This document shows positions 1 to 11,885 of a stretch of DNA of 64,000 nucleotides, piece by piece. The stretch covers positions 23,337,001 to 23,401,000 of the forward strand of contig CM069877.1 of the NCBI GenBank assembly GCA_036172665.1, given 5' to 3'. A program made the translations under genes and the position numbers. Every line of letters starts with the position of its first letter. Position 1 is the first letter of the stretch. The DNA comes from Prosopocoilus inquinatus (Eukaryota; Arthropoda; Insecta; Coleoptera; Lucanidae). A model generated the notes under the pieces. The model worked only from the letters and a program-made list of their open reading frames with translations. It ran no database searches and was not told the origin of the DNA.

Positions 1-976
1 AGTGCCTACCCGTGCTTATATTACGTAAGAGAGGGGAAGGATCTCATGATCATCGCCGCGTATGTAGAAGATATCATAGTGTCATCCAGAAGCAACGGCA
101 TGATCGATAGACTGGGCGTTACCTAGCGAGCCAGTTCGAGATAAGGGATCTTGGAAGAATAAATCATTGTCTTGGAATCGAGTTTAGGCAGAGCTCCGGT
201 GTGGTCGAGCGTCACCAAGGGGGTTACATCAAGGACATCTTAAAGCGTTTCGGAATGGAAGACTACAATCCTTTAAATACCCCTTTGGATCCAAATTTGA
301 AGTTTTCAAAAGAGCTGGAAGACCCTACGGAGGAGGAAAAGCGTCTGCCGTATCGTGAGCTGGTCGGATGCTTGACTTACCTCGCCATCACCAAGAGACC
401 CGACATCAGTTTCGCAGTTAGCTTGTTGGGTCAGTTCAACAACTGTCATAAGGAAATACATTGGAAGGCAGCGAAGCGAGTATTACGCTATCTAAAAGGC
501 ACGGCAGACCTGGGACTCGTGTATAAGAAGGAATCAACTCCGATAAGAGGAAATGTCGATGCCGACTGGGGTAACTGTCCCATTGACAGAATCTCGCAGT
601 CGGGTTTCATTTTCGTCTTATCGCCTTATCTTCTACCGAAGCCGAATACATGGCAATGCCGGAGGCCGCCAACGAAGCCATATATCTACGGAGTTTCGGG
701 GAAGAGACGGGATAGGGAGAATTGCAAGACTTTACAATTTTCAACGACAACATGGGTGCCTTGAAATTGGCCGACAATCCCGTATTTCACAGCCGCAGCA
801 AACACATTGACATACGTCATCACTTCATTCGCGATGCATTGAAGTCTGGCAAGATGAAGGTCGGGCATGTGCTTACCGATGAGATGATAGCCGACTTCTT
901 GACCAAGGGGTTAGCAAGAGCGAAGCATATGAGGTGCATCGTGATGTCTGAAATGGATCGTCCCGGTGACCCTTAG
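1..976 (+). pseudogene. Copia-type LTR retrotransposon pol remnant (end of RT, RNase H)
   Basis: The C-terminal part of a Ty1/copia polyprotein, cut by the left window edge. The first frame reads into a reverse-transcriptase motif AAYVEDIIV, where the usual YVDD box is altered to YVED, and stops at about 123. The frame from 201 carries LVGCLTYLAITKRPDISFAV and the copia connection region up to about 700. A further frame, 722-976, holds the RNase H end with DNMGALKLADNP and RSKHIDIRHHFIRDA, then a stop. At least two frameshifts and one stop break the gene, so it is a relic. A polypurine tract and an LTR-like block follow at once. The family call is firm; the lineage within copia is not. Confidence 0.9.
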
Positions 977-1010
977 CACAAGATTCCTGTATTTTTTCTG
1001 GGACACTCAT

Positions 1011-1266
1011 CGAGGGGAAGTGTTGGAAATTGTGCGTGATTTAGTGCGTAGCGACTCGTGCTCGTCAGCTGCTGCTATCTATGTTTTTACGGACGTACCC
1101 TAATGGACCGTGTTTCCCGGAATCCGGGATATCGGACCTTCCTCTCCGAACGTAGCAAGTGTGCGGCAAGTTGTTGCGGTGTTGTATGCACGTGGATGAT
1201 CGCGCGTCCATTTCTGTATCTCATTATTGTACTCATCATTTTTGTAATCATCCACTTAAATTACCA
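1011..1266 (+). repeat. Polypurine tract and putative 3' LTR of the copia element
   Basis: A purine run, GAGGGGAAG (1012-1020), directly precedes TGTTGGAAAT at 1021, which is the usual start of an insect copia LTR. A block of about 246 bp follows and can end at CA (1265-1266). The 5' LTR lies outside the window, so the right border is inferred from the TG...CA rule only. Confidence 0.6.
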
Positions 1267-2148
1267 ATAGGTACCGATACCCATAATATTGCTAGCAGGG
1301 TACCCGTTACCCGATAAGTACTCGGGTACTCGATAAGTACTATTGTTTGTATAGTTGCTATTTCATAAGTAGTATTATGTGGTTGAAAAGATAGAGAATA
1401 TGGCAGTTTTTTTCAAACCTCATCAAGTAAGGTAAATGTCAACCAAATCTACAGACCCTAGGATACGTACTTGTTTTGTTGTCATTTTTACATTTTTAAC
1501 TTAATTGTTTGAGTTGTAGTTTCAGTTACAAATTATAATTTTTCACTTACAAATACTTAAATAAATATTTAAAGTTTATTAAATAAGGTGTTCCCAAGAA
1601 GTTAGCACCCAGAAAATTAATTAATGAAAATAGCGTAAAAGGATCACTTACAAATTACACTTTCGGGATTACTTACAATTAACTTACTAATTATTGGTAA
1701 CGAAAAAAATATAATAATTAAAATAGTTGGGGGCTCCCGAGAAGATAGCACCAAAATAGTCAACTGTGTTTTTCTCCCGAACAATGATCTTACAAATTAT
1801 TACCTATCGGTCATAAGTAATTACTAATTGTGGGGGCCAACTTCACGGAGTCCGTTAAATTTCATATTTGAAATATTTCTTTTTACGTTTTGCACCATAT
1901 GCACGACGATAAAACGAGATGAAGATACACTAGACAGTCCATACAGTGTATGCCAATCGAAAACGCTGTTAATGATGTGTCAGATTCTTGCCTGGATTTT
2001 ATTGTCCGCTACCGTACATATTTAAAAACATATCTAATACACAGTCAGCCTTTTTTATTACATCAATTAACACTGTTAAGTTTATCATGGATGTTACAGA
2101 TTGATGACAGAAAATGTTGAGAAATTTTATAATTATAATTTATAAGTA
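1267..2148. other. AT-rich stretch without a gene; possible relic MULE ends
   Basis: No coding frame here looks real. Short motifs at 1588-1615, 1729-1755 and 1830-1850 (for example GGGGGCCAACTTCACGGAG) resemble the terminal sequence of the foldback MULE at 28496-35217 and may be remains of a related non-autonomous element. Confidence 0.3.
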
Positions 2149-2300
2149 CAAGGTTTTTTTAATCTCAAACCGGACAGAAAAATGAAGGGAAACACACTCA
2201 ACGTTTCGCTATAGATTTATAGCTTCGTCCAAATCTATAGCGAAACGTTGAGTGTGTTTCCCTTCATTTTTCTGTCCGGTTTGAGATTAAAAAAACCTTG
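2149..2300. repeat. Near-perfect foldback with hammerhead-like half-sites (family A)
   Basis: Two arms of about 70 bp form an almost perfect inverted repeat around a loop of about 11 nt. Each arm contains TATAGCGAAACGTTGAG and a tail reading GTCCGGTTTGAGATT. The loop side carries the GACGAAGCTATA segment, so each strand holds pieces of a hammerhead-like core (CTGANGA, a GCTATA/TATAGC stem, GAAAC). The CT of CTGA is lost in this copy. Related copies lie at 3466-3560, 44490-44530, 46960-47035 and 47440-47535. Confidence 0.75.
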
Positions 2301-4150
2301 TACTTACTATTTTCATCGGACAAGAACAAACTTCAATTATAATTTATAGAATTGTGCAGTAGTAGTAGTCTTGGTAGATACTTTAACAATACATAATTTA
2401 TTATTATCCTAAGACTAATTTTATACAAATTCGGATTCTAAAATTTCATATTACTTTACTTTATATTTCGCAGGTCTTCTTTCGCTACATTCGCTACAAC
2501 AGTTGTGCAAAATAAAACTATAAATTTCACATCCACTTCTGTTTTTATACTCATTATACCTATACTTAAACATTCATAATATTGCTAGGTATAAGTTCGT
2601 TTCTTATTTTTCTTAATTTGTAATGACGGAAAGTAAGTGAATTAAAGTCATTGTTTTGAAATTTATATACAGGGTGGAATGGAAACACCTTTGTAAAAGA
2701 AGTATTTACCATTGGATTCGAATCGAACTTTTTCTGTTTTTTTTTTTTTTGCAAAAGTTTCATCTTGAAACGTTTTTTTCAGTTACACCGTCAAGAAAAA
2801 TTTCAAGAGACGTAGGTTCTTAAAACAATATCATATTAGTTTTTTTACTGAAAATCTGACTGCTATCCCTTAAATGGGTCGATCGGTGTTAAATTTTGTG
2901 AATAGTCGCATTTAAATCTAAATATAAATTAAATGCACAATTTCTTACTTTCAGAATCGGCTTCATAAATACTATGCCTTCAAATGTAGATTCAGATTAA
3001 ACTAGACCTTAATTTTTTTATAAAGTTGGCGATTCTTAGTTAAATTTTGTGTCGTTTTTCATTTTTCGAGTCCAAGCATGGGGATCTCACTTATCTTAAG
3101 AGACACGAGGTCGGTTAAATTAGGCCAAAGTTGCATATTTTCATGCTAATTAATAATCTGAAAAGCAATCTAAATTATTCCTTTTCGTTGTGAAGATATT
3201 AAGAAAAAACAAAAATTTTTCATTTTCGTTTTTATTTTTTTAAATCGAAAATCGATAAATCTAGTCATTTATAACTTACACATTATTAAGACACTTTTTA
3301 CGTAGAATCTAAATCTGTCATTACATTTACCCGAGCTGTCAAAATTGAAAAGATACGACTGTCATCTTTTTTTCTTTCTTATGGGCGCCGTATTGGATTT
3401 TCATATTTTTAAATAAAGATTTTTTTCTCCGATTCTAACAATGTATCACACATTATGGTTATGTATCATTTATAGCTTCGTCAGGAAAATCTATAGCGAA
3501 ACGTTGAGTGTTTTCCCTTCATTTTCTGTCCGGTTCGAGATTAAAAAAACTTTGTACTTAACTACTTAAACTTCAATTATTTTTATTTGAGCTATAATCA
3601 TTCGCTACTGCTGTGAATCACTATTCGTCTTCTAAATTAAGTGTGGTTTATACAGTCACTAAAACTAATAACTTAACATTAATAACTATCAACTAAGAAA
3701 TTAAAAGGCCGTACTGATGCGAAGCGGTTTATACAACTTCACTAAAAATTAAGAATTCGTTTATTTCAATTCTTAGTGGAAAAAGCGGGATGACCGTAAA
3801 TTTGACTGTACTTTCTCTCCAGTTAATATTCCCTCCAAGGAATTTTCACAGCTAGCTGTGCAACGAACATGCGTAATTTTTGCTTGTATAAACAGAAACT
3901 TTTGCATAGTTTTAATTTTAGTTTTAGTTTTAGTGACTGTATAAACCAAGCATTACTCGTTTTCTGTCAGTCTGAATTTTAAATGTTTGACAACAAATTA
4001 AATCTCAAGACCAACCAACCTTAATACAACGAAAAACAGGTGTACGCGTTTGTTTTGCAGGCCACAGTATAAATAAATATTTTACTGAACTTAAGAATTT
4101 ACATACATACATGTAATAAATTGCACTTTGCATATTACTCATTTTCAATA
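2301..4150. other. AT-rich DNA with no recognisable gene
   Basis: Only short, compositionally biased frames are present. The stretch contains a poly-T run near 2737-2750 and the family A repeat copy at 3466-3560. Nothing else could be assigned. Confidence 0.5.
3466..3560 (-). repeat. Dispersed copy of hammerhead-like repeat family A
   Basis: It shares TATAGCGAAACGTTGAGTG and the GTCCGGTTCGAGATT tail with the foldback at 2149-2300. On the minus strand CCTGACGAAGCTATAAAT keeps the full CTGACGA box. Box and GAAAC segment are in opposite orientation here, so this copy does not form a complete hammerhead. Confidence 0.6.
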
Positions 4151-4278
4151 GGCCCAGTTTTACAAATGCGGTTCAACTTTGAACCGAGGCTTAAACCCTT
4201 AGCAACAATTGTTGAAATAATCGTTGCTAAGGGTTTAAGTCTCGGTTCAAAGTTGAACCGCATTTGTAAAACTGGACC
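4151..4278. mobile_element. MITE 1, PIF/Harbinger-type foldback
   Basis: A 128-bp palindrome with arms starting GGCCCAGTTTTACAAATG and a centre containing AACAATTGT. The arms pair almost perfectly. It belongs with 4467-4594, 18301-18401 and 45789-45916, which share the GGnCC(A/C)GT ends, the central AACAATTGT and TTA/TAA flanks. Confidence 0.75.
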
Positions 4279-4466
4279 TAAGGTGATTTAAGTGACGTTT
4301 AGAAACTTCAGATTTAGGATCAGTTTACACCGCTGAAACGTTGTTTTTGTCAAAGTGTACCAGTTTTCAAAGGCCGCAACTGTACTCTGAGTGCGTAATC
4401 AGTGCGTCAGTAGTAAACGCTGTAATTTAAAGGATTAGTTAAGCGTCAGTGCTATAGAAACATTTA

Positions 4467-4594
4467 GGTCCAGTTTTTCCATCTCAGTTTAACTTTAAGC
4501 TCCGCTTTATTCCCATGGTAACAATTGTGAGGACAATAGTTTCCAAAGCAACAACACGGAGTATAAAGTTTAACCCCAATTGGAAAACTGGCCC
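4467..4594. mobile_element. MITE 2, PIF/Harbinger-type, TSD TTA
   Basis: The terminal repeats read GGTCCAGTTTTTCC and, inverted, GGGCCAGTTTTCC. The element is flanked by TTA on both sides (4464-4466, 4595-4597). The centre contains AACAATTGT. Its arms are more diverged than those of MITE 1. Confidence 0.75.
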
Positions 4595-5629
4595 TTAGGG
4601 GGATAATATTGAAATCGTAGCTTGCTCTAATCCAGAATTCATTTGAACGCAAATTTGACACTTTTAACGGAAAACAAAAATAACAATCTTGGGTTATAAC
4701 ATCTCGCGACAAATTTCTGTTATGAAATTATGTCAGAAATAGAAAATAGCAACCAATTCGATATGCACTTTTTACCATTAAACTTGTCATCGAAATCGAG
4801 CTCCAGACACTAAGGTCAGTTTTTGTGTAACTCATCTAAAAATAGGTGTTTTCTTTTAAAAGTGTGAATTTGGCCCACCCTGTACCTACAGTAGGTTAGT
4901 ACTTTTAGTTTTATTGCTAATTGTTTGTTTAACATTACACAGAAATGTACGTTTCTAATACTGTTGTTTTCTATTACGTCCAAATATCAGAAACTCGTAA
5001 TATTAATGATAAACAGTTAGATTATTAATTTAACATTCTTTTGTTTCTGCGTCGTGCCAATCGATTCAATTCTGCGCGTGTTGATTCAATTCCATGCATA
5101 TCGATTCGATTCGATTAACGATTCGACTCGATGTTTTTGAAGAATCGAAAATCGATTCAGTATTTCCTGAATCGCACAAAGCACCAAAGCTTAATCTTGT
5201 ACCTCTTGTAAAAATTACACGAATCTTGAATCACGCTGTATGAGCGACTTATAAGCAAAAAGTTCCACAAAACTTACCATTAGGAGTCGCAAAAATTATT
5301 TTAATAATCCATCTCTCTCTGGTATTACTGATGAATTTTTTTTTCTTCAAAAATTCTACATAATGAATTCAATAGGACTTTTTTATGTAACAAAGGTTCA
5401 ATCCTCATTCAATCAATTCTAATTGCACTTATTTCCGGTTGAATAAATATCATCTTCCGGTACTCATACATTATACTACTTATCATAATCGGAAGTAATG
5501 CCAAGTCGAACATATAAGAATATGTATATGATATTTGAATGGACGGTTGGCTTAAATCTCTTCTAATTTAGTTAATAATACGGGCTATTGTAGATTTTAG
5601 TTTGTCGGGTATTAGAGTTACCCTGTATA

Positions 5630-6125
5630 CAGGGTGCTACGTTTTGAATTGTTAATTTAAAGGTGCTCGAATATGGGCTTCCCTAATTATTTTAAAGCAA
5701 AATTCCATTTAGGTTTTTTAAAGTGCTCTTCAAGATGAATCTGTCTGTAAAGTTTTGATTCTTTATTCGGGATCAGGACGGCTTTGATCAGTAACTGGAA
5801 AATTAAAATTACTGGAAAAGCTTCTTATATTAACCTGTTTCAAAAACGAACTAGATTTATTAATTACCTGTTCACCTTTCGCTATAATTGATCAAGGCTG
5901 TGGTGATAGTTTGGTATAAATTGAATTTAGTTACATAATCTTTTTTAAATATCTTAAAACTCAGCGTATGAAAAATTCTCAAACTTCACAGACAGATTCA
6001 TCTTGAAAAGTACTTTAAAAAACCTAAATGGAATTTTGCTGTAAAATAATTATGGAAGCGAATATTTGAGCACCTTTAAATTAACCTGGGGTTTCCTATG
6101 TTGCGTTTCAAAATGCAGCACCCTG
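5630..6125. mobile_element. MITE with about 140-bp inverted repeats and TA duplication
   Basis: The ends are CAGGGTGCTACG and, inverted, CAGGGTGCTGCA, each preceded by TA as in Tc1/mariner insertions. The arms (5630-5755 and about 5985-6125) share long blocks such as AAACCTAAATGGAATTTTGC. The centre holds no transposase frame. It lies just upstream of the first spastin exon seen. Confidence 0.75.
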
Positions 6126-6391
6126 TAGATCCACATAAAAGAAAATAGGAAATTTAAAACTTTTTAAGATAGTAACATAAGCTGTGTTAGTTCTTATGTA
6201 GATAATTATATTAGTTAGCAAAATGTATTTAATTAACATGAGTTTGCTTTGTAGATTCGCTTTGCTGCACGCTTTCCGATTTTTAAATTTTATACCTCGC
6301 CCCACAAAAAAAAGAACTTTCGCTGCATGCTTCCTTAAGATTTTCTTGCCTTGACATACAACTTTCTTTGTTATTCTTTTAAAATTTATAG

Positions 6392-9300
6392 AAAATGTTG
6401 ATGGTTTGGAACGTATGGGTGTGCAGAATGAAAATAAACCAGTTCCGACTGAGAAAATCAGTTACACTAGTTATATTCCTACCCCCAAACCTAGTCAGTC
6501 TACTACAGGTATTTTATTTTTTATTTTTTGCTTTCACACGTCTACACACACACACACACACTTATGCATGAATTGTCGGTATGATGTTGTCTTTTTGTTT
6601 CATTTATAACTGGTGCTGTTTGTTTTAACTAGTATATTGTCAGCCTCAGGTAAGAAATTAACCGTCGCAAGTAAACGTCCTGCCAATTCCACGCTTTCCA
6701 AGAGTCAAACGTTACCTCGATCTATGGGATCTCGTACTGCTCCAGTTCAACCAGTTCGCCCTTTTAATAAATTGTCATCGACCCCGCCGGCTATCAAGAA
6801 ACAATTGTCAGTACCTGGTACAAATTCTCCTGCCCGCAAAGCAGCCGCAAGTTGTAAGCAAGAATTTTTAAGTTTATTTTAAGGAATACGCATATTTACT
6901 TACCTTGCAGCTACGAGCAAGCCTTCGACCAGCCGGAAGTCTCCGACATTGAGAGGAATAGATCCGAAATTGGCCCAGAATATTTTGGATGAAATTGTTG
7001 AGGGAGGGCAGCAAGTACAATGGGAGGACATAGTCGGTCAGGAAACTGCAAAGCAGGCCCTTCAAGAAATGGTCATACTGCCATCTCTTCGACCTGAACT
7101 CTTCACTGGATTACGTACACCTGCTAGAGGGTTACTTTTGTTTGGACCCCCGGGAAATGGCAAGACACTTCTAGCACGCGCTGTTGCCACCGAATGCCAA
7201 GTAAATTTTTAATATTTTTGTTACATTTAATTGAATGTTCTTCACAATAACAACAATTAAGGTTTAACTTGAAGACTTCCGCGGCCGTCGTCCTTGGTTA
7301 AATGCCCAAGCAACACGCTTTGGCTTAATTTTCGTGTATTCAACCATATTTTGGTTTTGGTTGGACATTTTTACATTTATTAAACGGTTACGGTCAACGT
7401 ACATGTTTTAAGCTATCTAATAAACGTATACGTTATACCACTTTGATATAGAAGCATTGTATTTAGTATATGGAACACGTTTATTCAACATCTATCTCGC
7501 GGACATTTTATCCTTTATTAAACGTATGTGTGTTGCTTGGGTGCTTGGCTTCCTATTGGAATCGCGTGTCTCGATTTTTTTCTGCTGCCGACGTTTCGTT
7601 CTCCATTGCAGAAGAACTTCCTCAGGGCTGCTGCTGGTGGTCCTGCTACTGCTTCTGGTAAGTCGTTGAGAACGAAACGTCGGCAGTAGAAGAAATCCGA
7701 GACACGCGGTTCCCACCGGAAGCCAAGAATTTCACCAACAATTAAGCGTTGGTAAAGCTGCCTATACTTTAGCTAGCAAGTAGAAAATATTACTAATACT
7801 ACCCTGTTTAAACTTTAATACATCTAATAACCAGAAAATACATACATCTAATAATCATAAAAGTTTATTATACTATTTTTATTCTAATAAACAATTATTT
7901 TTTTTTCTTTGTTAGGCAACATTTTTTTCAATTAGTGCAGCAAGTTTGACGTCAAAGTACTTGGGCGAGGGGGAAAAACTGGTGCGCGCTTTGTTTGCGA
8001 TAGCTCGAGAATTGCAGCCTTCGATCATTTTCATCGACGAGGTCGACTCGCTTTTATCCGAACGTTCAAACAACGAGCACGAGGCGAGCCGTCGCCTGAA
8101 AACCGAATTCCTCGTCGAGTTCGATGGCTTGCCCAGTAATCCGGAAAATGAAAAAGTCATCGTCATGGCCGCCACTAATAGACCCCAGGAATTAGACGAA
8201 GCCGCCTTGAGACGATTTCCAAAGCGGGTTTACGTGACTCTACCCGACGTCGAAACAAGGGCTGAATTGCTTCGAAAGTTGCTAGCGAAGCAGGGGTGTG
8301 TTTTCACTCAGACGGAACTGAAACGTCTGGCCACCCTTACTGAGGGGTATTCGGGAAGTGATCTCACCGCCCTAGCTAAAGATGCTGCTTTAGGGCCAAT
8401 TCGAGGTGAGAAATTATTTTTCTTTTATCAAATTAAGTATAATTGCTTAATCTAGGGAAATCGTAAAAAAGTTTCTAACAAAAAAAATATTCTTGGGTTC
8501 TTCATTACATACATATATGTAAGCATACAAACGACTGTGTTAATTGGGTTGCTTGTATAAGGCCTTTTTGTTTCCTCAAAAAGACTTATTTATTAATTTT
8601 TAAACGAACAAGCATGCTATAAAAGTTAATGCGCTTATAATTTTTAAACGTAATTCAACATGTCCATCCGTAATACACATGTTAATTAAAAAGAATGAAT
8701 AATGACCAGTTTTTGTGCACCTATTTTTACTACCACCTGAATGAATTTACTTTAGCTCCCGAATAATTAACGAAAACCGTGGCAAGCTAGCGCTGAGAAA
8801 GATAATTCAACTGTCCTGAGTCAGTACTCAGTTGAAGAAAGGACGGGGTCAAAAAATGTCCAGGGCGCCAGGGGAACAACACCCCTAGCTGATGCTACGC
8901 ACTGTGGAACCCATCCTCTAAGGGTCGCAACGTGCGCTAAAGTTTCGAGAACTTTCAGGAGGATATAACACTCGTGCATGCAAAATAATTGGTTCGTCGC
9001 CACAAAAGCAACAGTACTTAAATCGTATATTATTCTCCACAACTTAAATTCACATTGACACTCGAGTGTAACTTAAAAGGCCAAAAGTGTACGAAGCGTT
9101 AACTATACGCAACTCGGAAACGGTAACTTGTTATTTACAAATGAAACGTAACTACAGATTACTCAGTACGATAAAGGACTCTGATGCACTCGCAAATGCC
9201 AAAATAACTGACTAATAAGCGGCATGCATGTTTTGTAGTCGGAAAATTGGTTATACTGCATATTGTTGTCAAACACCTGTCGGTTTCGTTCAATCGTCAG

Positions 9301-11885
9301 AGGGACTTTAAAACGTCAAATGTCGTAGTGACCTCTCGTGGTGGTTCGCTTAGCTGGCGTTGTATCGCATCAAAAGACAGAAAAGTCGGAAAACGGTACC
9401 AGGGAGGAACTAAATAAGTGAAAGAAATCTAATATGAGCTTGAGTCGTTTAATTGGCGTCACATAAGTAACCGACTGTTTAACCGGAAAATCCGCTTGGA
9501 ATAAGCTGTTTAAAACAACTTTCACGAAGCACAAATAATACCAGTTATCACTGTGGTTGATTCCAACTTTGCATGATAAATTGCAACTATTCACCGAAGT
9601 AAGTACAGTTGGAGAAATAGAAAGCGGGACAGTAAACGTTCGTTAGTTTAAACCTTACTTCTAAATTTCGGTAACTATGGTAATTTATCAACCTTCACAT
9701 TAAGTAAAATGATTAATCATTCCGTTTATAATTAAAAATTATAACGAACAAATACCTCATACAAATAAATTATACTAGTGTAATAGTTAGTTTTTATTTT
9801 ACCTACAATTATTTCCACGCGAAATAAAATGAAACAAAATAACAGTCATGCAGCCTTTCGATTAAATTATTGAATGCAAATGTCCGGAGAGTGATTGAAT
9901 TAAGATTTCTAATATACATATTCCACATCCAAAATGCCACATAGTTCTTCCAAAGGCTTCACTAATTCCATTTGATTCACTGGTCGAAAATTTTCACTTA
10001 TATTTCCCTTACAAAGACGAAACATTCTTAAGAACTCAACTTGACAATTTAATTCTGACGTTCACTGACGGTAATAAATTAATTAGAAGGGTCACGACCG
10101 TCACCAAGGAAACTTCACACTATCAAAATAATCGGAAATTTCGAGACTTGTCCCGCTTTATGTTTCCGCAGCTGTACACGTGTCTTTATCTCGTGCTTGC
10201 GTAATGCCTAATGGCGACAGAGCCAGATACCGGAAATAAATTCTCTCTCGTACACAATTTCGGCTAATCAGATTACAATTACATTTAACCTGACTTCCAG
10301 ACCCAACCCAACTCAATGAGAGCGTAATGTCAACGCGCCTATTTAAACCGGAAACGAACAGTGAGGCCAACGGTCAACAACTAAAACGGACCACACATGA
10401 ATATTCAAAAAAACCAGGGAATTAGAGTGTAACATTTTTCTTTCTGGTCTGAAATCAGAAAGAAATTGTTCAAACATGTTGCACAATAGCAGCAGTCAAT
10501 AATGAAAAGTCAGGAAACGTTTGGGTGACGGATTTAGCACTTGAGAGACCCCAGGCGTCGTCCCATTTAGAGGCCCCTGCCTATAAAATATTTTCTGTAT
10601 CACAACAGCTACAGAGTACATTCTGTGTACACATTTTTACTGCAGCACTCGCTCTAGATTCATGGTTACCAACTTCGTAAATCAGAACATTTTAGAGAAC
10701 AGAGGCATGTCCAAAAACGCGGAATTTTTTAACTTTATCTAAAAAGTTGTTGCCGTTAGCTGGTCGCCTGCAGTCATTACTTCACTTTTCTGAGAATGTT
10801 TCAGAGTGTGTATGTTCAGTTTTATAAAAAAAATCACGGTATATTTATTGCATTTTAAGTAAATAAGTATATTTACAACACAGCGTGCGTCTGACATCAT
10901 CATTAACTAATGACGTGCAACTCTATCTATCGTGCCGCGCCTATACCGCGCTTATGCTGTGGCCCGTATTCATAAACAAAACTTACGCTATGCCTCCGCT
11001 TAAAATTCTCTATATTTCATAAACTAAGCATATTTCCCGCATTTTTGGTGCATAATCAGTGAGGGTTTGTGAACATATTGTGAAATATTTTCCCACAATG
11101 TAGGAAATACGTACCGTTTGTGACTTTTAGCGAATTTAAACGAACGCATAGCGTAAGTTTGGTTTATGAATACGGGTCTGAGGTACGTTTCAAAATTCGC
11201 ATGCCGTGGCCGAGGTACGTTTCAAGATGGGTGTGTTTGTGTACATTCAAAATTCGAATGTCATGGCTAAGGTCAAAGTTAGTATATGGGAAGTTGCCTC
11301 ATGAAATATCGGACGGATTCGACATTTTTCGTACAGGTCTCAGGTCTACGTCACTCGTTCAAGCTGAAGCTCCATTTAAAATCATCATAATTGTTGCGTT
11401 GTTATGGTAACGGGGCCGACTGTGCATGGGCCGTGAATCGCGACCAATCAAAATCGCCAAAGTCTAGTCTGACGTCACGAGAGACAGTTCTAATCCTTTT
11501 GATTGCAGTTCTGTCATACATATTTTAAATAATTTTAAATGGAAATGTTGAAACTTCTTTTTTTTTAAACAAATAGAAACTTGATTTAAGGGGCCTCATG
11601 TGCCTGTGCAAAAATCCGGCATTGGTGAAAATAAAACAAGAACCCTGTAATAGTGACTACAAATTTAAGATAGTCTATTATTCAGAGTAAGACACACATA
11701 AAAATATTATTTCTCATTTAGAATTGGAACCAGAGCAAGTAAAACACCTGGATCCAGGAGCCGTAAGGAGTATAACGATTACCGACTTCTTGGATTCACT
11801 AAAACGAATAAGGCGTAGTGTTTCACCGCAAAGTCTAGTTGCCTACGAAAAATGGTCATTGCAGTACGGGGATGTTTCGTTGTAA
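6392..11885 (+). CDS. Spastin: Spastin, microtubule-severing AAA ATPase (5' exons missing)
   Basis: Meiotic-clade AAA ATPase that severs microtubules. Inferred exons: 6392-6508, 6650-6853, 6911-7200, 7916-8405 and 11722-11885, all with GT-AG introns and matching phases, ending in TAA. The first two exons encode a basic, Ser/Pro-rich linker matching the spastin microtubule-binding region. The third carries [15 protein letters not shown] and Walker A GPPGNGKT. The fourth carries the [14 protein letters not shown] pore segment, Walker [12 protein letters not shown], sensor [11 protein letters not shown] and arginine-finger [10 protein letters not shown]. The last gives the C-terminal helix ending [10 protein letters not shown]. 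The N-terminal hairpin/MIT exons were not found and probably lie left of the window. Introns 7201-7915 and 8406-11721 carry repeats. The gene is convergent with DDB1. Katanin or fidgetin are less likely given the linker and C-terminus. Confidence 0.93.
6544..6561. repeat. (CA)n microsatellite in a spastin intron
   Basis: About nine CA units lie in the 141-bp intron between the first two spastin exons seen. Confidence 0.9.
7544..7732 (-). repeat. Foldback with hammerhead-like core, family B, in spastin intron
   Basis: Arms of about 60 bp, containing GAGAACGAAACGTCGGCAG and CGAGACACGCG, pair across the element. On the minus strand the apex reads CTGAGGA (7625-7619), an extra A, stem II GTTCT/AGAAC, then GAAACGTC (7597-7590). 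This is the hammerhead order with the UC cleavage dinucleotide present. The extra A before stem II and the weak stem I (about 3 bp) make activity uncertain. It is antisense to spastin. Confidence 0.6.
9608..10181. repeat. Dispersed repeat, copy 1 (spastin intron)
   Basis: About 570 bp, closely similar over its length to 62111-62843 (for example AACTATGGTAATTTATCAAC versus AACAATGGTAATTTATCAAC). This copy keeps the uninterrupted GGTAATAAATTAATTAG site that is split by an insertion in copy 2. No coding potential was recognised and the family is unknown. Confidence 0.85.
10961..11178. mobile_element. Foldback MITE in spastin intron
   Basis: The terminal repeats are GGCCCGTATTCATAAACAAA and, inverted, GACCCGTATTCATAAACCAA, both continuing into ACTTACGCTATGC. 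The centre is AT-rich and has no frame. Confidence 0.75.

Noticed and set aside
1..6391. Spastin MIT-domain exon upstream of 6392
   Set aside because: No frame on the + strand resembles the MIT helices; the exon is probably outside the window.
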